Source of the DNA: Deltaproteobacteria bacterium
Lineage (GTDB): Bacteria > Desulfobacterota > Desulfobacteria > Desulfobacterales > JAFDCJ01
Reading direction: 5' to 3'
Length of the DNA stretch: 8,586 nt
Assembly (NCBI GenBank): GCA_024277475.1
Contig: JAJRVC010000535.1
Coordinates: 1 to 8,586 of the forward strand
Under the pieces are notes generated by a model that saw only the letters and a list, made by a program, of their open reading frames with translations, was not told the origin of the DNA and searched no databases. Of the stretch, positions 5,689 to 8,586 are shown in pieces. Both the position numbers and the translations under genes were made by a program. Each line of letters begins with the position of its first letter. Within the stretch, counting starts at the first letter, position 1.

Positions 5689-7365
5689 GTGAAGCAAGAA
5701 CGATTGCAAACGGACATTTTGATTATCGGCGGCGGGGCCGCCGGCCTCAATGCGGCCCTGACAGCCCGGGAAACAGGCCGGGAAGTGGTCATCATGGATA
5801 AAGCCGTCATAGAGCGCAGCGGGCATTTTGCCGGCGGTATTGACCACTTTGCCGCCTATCTGGAAACCGGGCCGGAGTGGGACACCAGTGAAGCTTACCT
5901 GGATTTCACGGCTCGCAGTGCCAGGGGGGCCACCGATCTTTCCGTGGTGGAACAGGTTTATTGTACTGAGCTAAAAACCGCCATTCAGCGCTTTGATGAT
6001 ATCGGCTGCAGCCTGCGCCGGTCGGATGGCAGCTTTTTCCGTACCCAGTCCTACGGCCAGCCGGGGCCCTGGTGGATTAACTTCAACGGCAAGCGCTTGA
6101 AACCCGTTTTAGCGGGGGCGGTCCGCCAGGCAGGCTGCAAAATACTGGATCGGGTGGTTACGGCCGATCTGCTGGTCAATGACGGCCAGGTCTGCGGTGC
6201 GGCGGGGTTTCACTTGCGCAGCGGGACGTTTTATGTGGTTCAGGCCAAAACCGTGCTGCTGGCTACCGGGGGCACGAACCGGCTTTTCCAGAATCCAAGC
6301 GGGTTGAGTTTCAACTGCTGGATGTGCCCGGCCAATACCGGCGACAGCGAAGCCATGGCTTTTCGGGCCGGGGTCCGGCTGGCCAACGTGGAATATTTGC
6401 GCATGACCGTAATGCCTCGCGGTTTCAGTGCGGCCGGGTTAAACGCGCTGGTCGGCATGGGCGCCAAACTGGTCAACGGCATGAGCGAAGACTTCATGAA
6501 CCGCTATGATCCTCTGGGCATGAAAGGACCCCGCTTCAAACTGGTGCAGGGTGTTCTGGGAGAGCTCAAAGCCCACCGGGGGCCCGTTTATATCGATTGC
6601 CGCCATCTGGAGGCCTCGGCCTTACAGCACCTGGTCACCACCCTGGCATACGACAAGGACACTTTTCCGGAATTTTTTGAGCAAAAAGGTATTGACCTCA
6701 GCCAGGATCTTATGGAAATTGCGGCCTCGGAAGGAATGCAGGGCGGACCCAATGAAGTTTGCGGCAGTGGCGTTAAGATCGATCCGGACTGCGCCACAAA
6801 TATCCCCGGCCTTTTTGCCGCCGGCAATTCAGCGGACCAGTGCCGCAGCCTGCATATGGCCACCACCAGCGGCATCCATGCGGGCCGTAAAATGGCGGCC
6901 TATGCCGCTGCAAAAAACAAAAACATGCTGCCGGTTTCGGAAAACCAGGTTAAAAAAATCCGTGAACGGGTCTTTGCACCGCTCGAAGAAAACCGAACGG
7001 TGTCCTGGCAGGAGTACGAAGATGTCCTCCAGCGCATTCTTTCTGAAGGCATGGGACCGGTTCGTTCGGCCTGGGGCATGAAAATCGCCTGGCAGAAGCT
7101 GGATGAACTGCAAAAATGGGAAAACCAGGTAAAAGCCGAGACGTTCCACGATCTGTGCCGCAGCCAGGAAGTCTATAATATGCTGACTGTGGCCCGCTGC
7201 ATGATCACGGCGGCGCTCTTCCGGGAGGAGAGCCGGTTTGGCCAGTGCCATTACCGGATGGATTTTCCGGAAACGGATGATCATAAGTGGTTGGGACAAA
7301 TTGCTGTTAACCGCAACGCTGAAGGTCGAGCCCGGGCGGAGTTCGTTCCGCTAAACTATGATTGA
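5689..7365 (+). CDS. FAD-dependent oxidoreductase, AprA/fumarate reductase flavoprotein superfamily
   Basis: Soluble flavoprotein of 558 residues. The N-terminal dinucleotide-binding motif is D-I-L-I-I-G-G-G-A-A-G-L (9-20), and the second FAD motif is NIPGLFAAGN (371-380). Between them, CPANTGDSEAMAFRAG (213-228) matches the NTGD-AMAYRAG region of AprA and its relatives. The C-terminal helical domain carries R-E-E-S-R-F-G-Q-C-H-Y-R-M-D-F-P, typical of the SdhA/FrdA/AprA superfamily. True AprA is longer (over 600 residues), and the classical fumarate-reductase HPTG-type substrate motif is not seen, so the substrate is probably another unsaturated or redox-active acid. The ferredoxin gene begins 12 bases later and is the likely electron partner, as AprB is for AprA. 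An AGGAG at 5675-5679 lies nine bases before the chosen GTG at 5689; a TTG at 5686, directly before it, is an alternative. Function beyond an FAD redox enzyme is inference. Confidence 0.85.
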   Translation: MKQERLQTDILIIGGGAAGLNAALTARETGREVVIMDKAVIERSGHFAGGIDHFAAYLETGPEWDTSEAYLDFTARSARGATDLSVVEQVYCTELKTAIQRFDDIGCSLRRSDGSFFRTQSYGQPGPWWINFNGKRLKPVLAGAVRQAGCKILDRVVTADLLVNDGQVCGAAGFHLRSGTFYVVQAKTVLLATGGTNRLFQNPSGLSFNCWMCPANTGDSEAMAFRAGVRLANVEYLRMTVMPRGFSAAGLNALVGMGAKLVNGMSEDFMNRYDPLGMKGPRFKLVQGVLGELKAHRGPVYIDCRHLEASALQHLVTTLAYDKDTFPEFFEQKGIDLSQDLMEIAASEGMQGGPNEVCGSGVKIDPDCATNIPGLFAAGNSADQCRSLHMATTSGIHAGRKMAAYAAAKNKNMLPVSENQVKKIRERVFAPLEENRTVSWQEYEDVLQRILSEGMGPVRSAWGMKIAWQKLDELQKWENQVKAETFHDLCRSQEVYNMLTVARCMITAALFREESRFGQCHYRMDFPETDDHKWLGQIAVNRNAEGRARAEFVPLNYD

Positions 7366-7377
7366 AAGGAGAAAACA

Positions 7378-7608
7378 ATGCCGCCAGTTATAAGCGAGGG
7401 TCTTTGCACCGGATGTGGGACCTGCGAAGATTCATGCCCCCTGGACGTTATTTACATGGACGAGCAGGAGGGAAAATCTTTTGTAAAGTATCCGGACGAA
7501 TGCTGGCACTGCGGGTCCTGCCGCCAGGAATGCCCGGAGGAGGCAATCGTGATTCGGTTCCCGCTACGCATGATCGTCAGCGCCGGTGTCACACCTTATT
7601 CGTCTTAG
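7378..7608 (+). CDS. 2[4Fe-4S] ferredoxin, AprB-like electron-transfer subunit
   Basis: Small iron-sulfur protein of 76 residues with two complete CX2CX2CX3CP motifs: C10, C13, C16, C20 and C42, C45, C48, C52, each binding one [4Fe-4S] cluster. The second motif reads C-W-H-C-G-S-C-R-Q-E-C-P and is followed by A-I-V-I-R-F-P-L, as in AprB and AprB-like partners of AprA-type flavoproteins, though the long C-terminal tail of true AprB is missing. AAAGGAG (7365-7371) overlaps the stop of the flavoprotein gene and lies six bases before the ATG, so translation is tightly linked. It should carry electrons to or from the flavoprotein in the cytoplasm. An overlapping frame at 7362-7718 is a shadow. Confidence 0.93.
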   Translation: MPPVISEGLCTGCGTCEDSCPLDVIYMDEQEGKSFVKYPDECWHCGSCRQECPEEAIVIRFPLRMIVSAGVTPYSS

Positions 7609-7629
7609 TTGACAAGGAGAGAGAAGATA

Positions 7630-8586
7630 ATGATCATCGATGCCTATACTCATATCCTGCCGGCCAAATACCAGGCCGCCCTGGAGCAAAAAGTCACCGG
7701 GCGAGACATGTCCCTTAATTCGGCCCGTTATGCCAAAACAATCCCGACCCTGATGGACCTGGATGCACGATTTAGGGTGATGGATAATTTTGATGACTAT
7801 ATCCAGGTGATTTCGATTGCCTCCCCGCCGGTTTATTCCATTGCCCCGGCGGAGGTTGCCGCTGAACTTTGCCGTATCGCCAATGATGAACTGGCAGTAC
7901 TGGTAGATAATCACCCGGATCGGTTTGCGGCCGGTATTGCCTGCCTGCCGTTGACCGATATCGAAGCCGCAGTGAACGAGGCAGATCGGGCTATTAAGGA
8001 TTTAAGACTTCGGGCGGTGGAATTTTATACGGATATCAACGGGAAACCCTTAGACTCACCGGAGTTTATGCCCGTTTATGAAAAAATGGTTGAGCTGGAT
8101 CGCCCCATTTTTATCCATCCCCTGCGGGAGATGACCCTTCCGGATTATGAAGGCGAGTCAGGCTCCCGATACCGGGTCTGGACCAAACTCGGATGGCCCT
8201 ATGCCACGGCCCTGGCTATGACACGATTGGTTTATGGCGGTGTCCTGGAAAAATTACCGGATCTGAAAATAGTAACACACCACTGCGGGGGATTGATACC
8301 GTATCTGGCCGGACGTATCGACTGGAACGATGATTTCAACGAAATGCGCATGGGGAAACGGGACATCTACCTTAAAGAAAATGCACTTACCTATTACCGG
8401 CGGTTTTTTTACGATACGGCCGTGAACGGCAACACCGCTGCGCTCGAGTGCGGGCGGGCTTTCGCCGGTCTAGACCAGATGGTATTTGCTACGGATATGC
8501 CTTTTTGCAATCAAATGGGATTGCGGCTGATTCGGGACAGCATTGAAGCTGTTGATCGCATGCAGATTACGGCGGAGGAGAAGCGA
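7630..8586 (+). CDS. Amidohydrolase-family (amidohydrolase_2, ACMSD-like) enzyme, 3' end cut by window
   Basis: The open frame runs 319 codons to the window edge without a stop. It belongs to the metal-dependent TIM-barrel family that includes ACMSD, gamma-resorcylate and 5-carboxyvanillate decarboxylases and 4-oxalomesaconate hydratase-like enzymes. Expected metal and catalytic sites are present: H163 in FIHP, H217/H218 in VTHHCGG followed by L-I-P-Y-L-A-G-R-I, and D289 in FATDMPF. The N-terminal metal motif, usually HxH or ExH, is instead D-A-Y-T-H (4-8): H8 is kept but Tyr6 replaces the first ligand. AAGGAG (7614-7619) lies ten bases before the ATG at 7630, and the gene follows the ferredoxin by 21 bases. 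Family members act on carboxylated, often aromatic acids by decarboxylation, hydration or C-C hydrolysis, which fits an acid-uptake operon. The exact reaction is not known, and only a short C-terminal part should be missing. Confidence 0.88.
   Translation, partial: MIIDAYTHILPAKYQAALEQKVTGRDMSLNSARYAKTIPTLMDLDARFRVMDNFDDYIQVISIASPPVYSIAPAEVAAELCRIANDELAVLVDNHPDRFAAGIACLPLTDIEAAVNEADRAIKDLRLRAVEFYTDINGKPLDSPEFMPVYEKMVELDRPIFIHPLREMTLPDYEGESGSRYRVWTKLGWPYATALAMTRLVYGGVLEKLPDLKIVTHHCGGLIPYLAGRIDWNDDFNEMRMGKRDIYLKENALTYYRRFFYDTAVNGNTAALECGRAFAGLDQMVFATDMPFCNQMGLRLIRDSIEAVDRMQITAEEKR

Noticed and set aside
6551..7081. Plus-strand 176-codon frame inside the flavoprotein gene
   Set aside because: Frame-shifted shadow of the flavoprotein, low-complexity and rich in Arg/Pro; no frameshift in the real gene is needed to explain it.
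5689..7608. Genuine sulfate-pathway adenylylsulfate reductase (AprAB)
   Set aside because: The flavoprotein is shorter than AprA, the ferredoxin lacks the long AprB tail, and the neighbours are transport and amidohydrolase genes instead of sat or qmo.
7362..7718. Plus-strand 118-codon frame overlapping the ferredoxin and amidohydrolase start
   Set aside because: The ferredoxin frame has two perfect cluster motifs and a strong ribosome site; this one is its shadow.
1..8586. CRISPR array, tRNA or rRNA gene, transposase or insertion-sequence ends
   Set aside because: No regularly spaced repeats, tRNA-like cloverleaf, rRNA sequence or transposase motif was seen on either strand.

Overview
The window holds eight protein-coding genes, all on the + strand, and no RNA gene, CRISPR array or insertion sequence that I can recognise. 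The gene content points to a strictly anaerobic, probably sulfate-reducing or related bacterium of the Desulfobacterota type: a membrane-anchored reductive dehalogenase, an AprA/AprB-like flavoprotein and ferredoxin pair, and a tripartite tricarboxylate transporter (TTT) operon. This taxonomic reading is inference from gene families, not from a phylogenetic marker. Coding regions are moderately GC-balanced and the intergenic regions are very AT-rich.

Layout. (1) Bases 3-1319: 3' part of a reductive dehalogenase catalytic subunit (rdhA), cut at its N-terminus by the window edge. It keeps both iron-sulfur motifs and a hydrophobic N-terminal segment. No rdhB anchor gene follows. (2) Bases 1320-1696: a 377-base non-coding stretch with stem-loops, a block of short direct and inverted repeats, and an AT-rich part with a perfect 14-bp palindrome ahead of the next gene. 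(3) Bases 1697-2347: a GntR-family regulator with an FCD-type ligand domain. (4) Bases 2348-2585: an AT-rich promoter-like region. (5) Bases 2586-5610: a complete TTT uptake system in the order tctB-tctA-tctC (two membrane proteins, then a secreted solute-binding protein), ending in a likely intrinsic terminator. (6) Bases 5689-8586: a second block with an AprA-like FAD oxidoreductase, an 8-cysteine ferredoxin and an ACMSD-like amidohydrolase/decarboxylase that runs off the window.

How the genes may work together. The regulator, transporter and enzyme genes are co-directional. Gaps within each block are 12-22 bases and most genes have strong Shine-Dalgarno sites, so they look like one catabolic unit. 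The TTT system would import an organic acid, the GntR protein would sense it or a derivative, the flavoprotein-ferredoxin pair would carry out a redox step on it (or on its CoA or decarboxylation product), and the amidohydrolase-superfamily enzyme would hydrolyse, hydrate or decarboxylate it. The substrate cannot be read from the sequence. This combination, with an AprAB-like pair outside any sulfate-reduction context, is the most interesting part of the window. Whether the dehalogenase belongs to the same pathway is unclear; the long repeat-bearing gap argues that it is a separate transcription unit.
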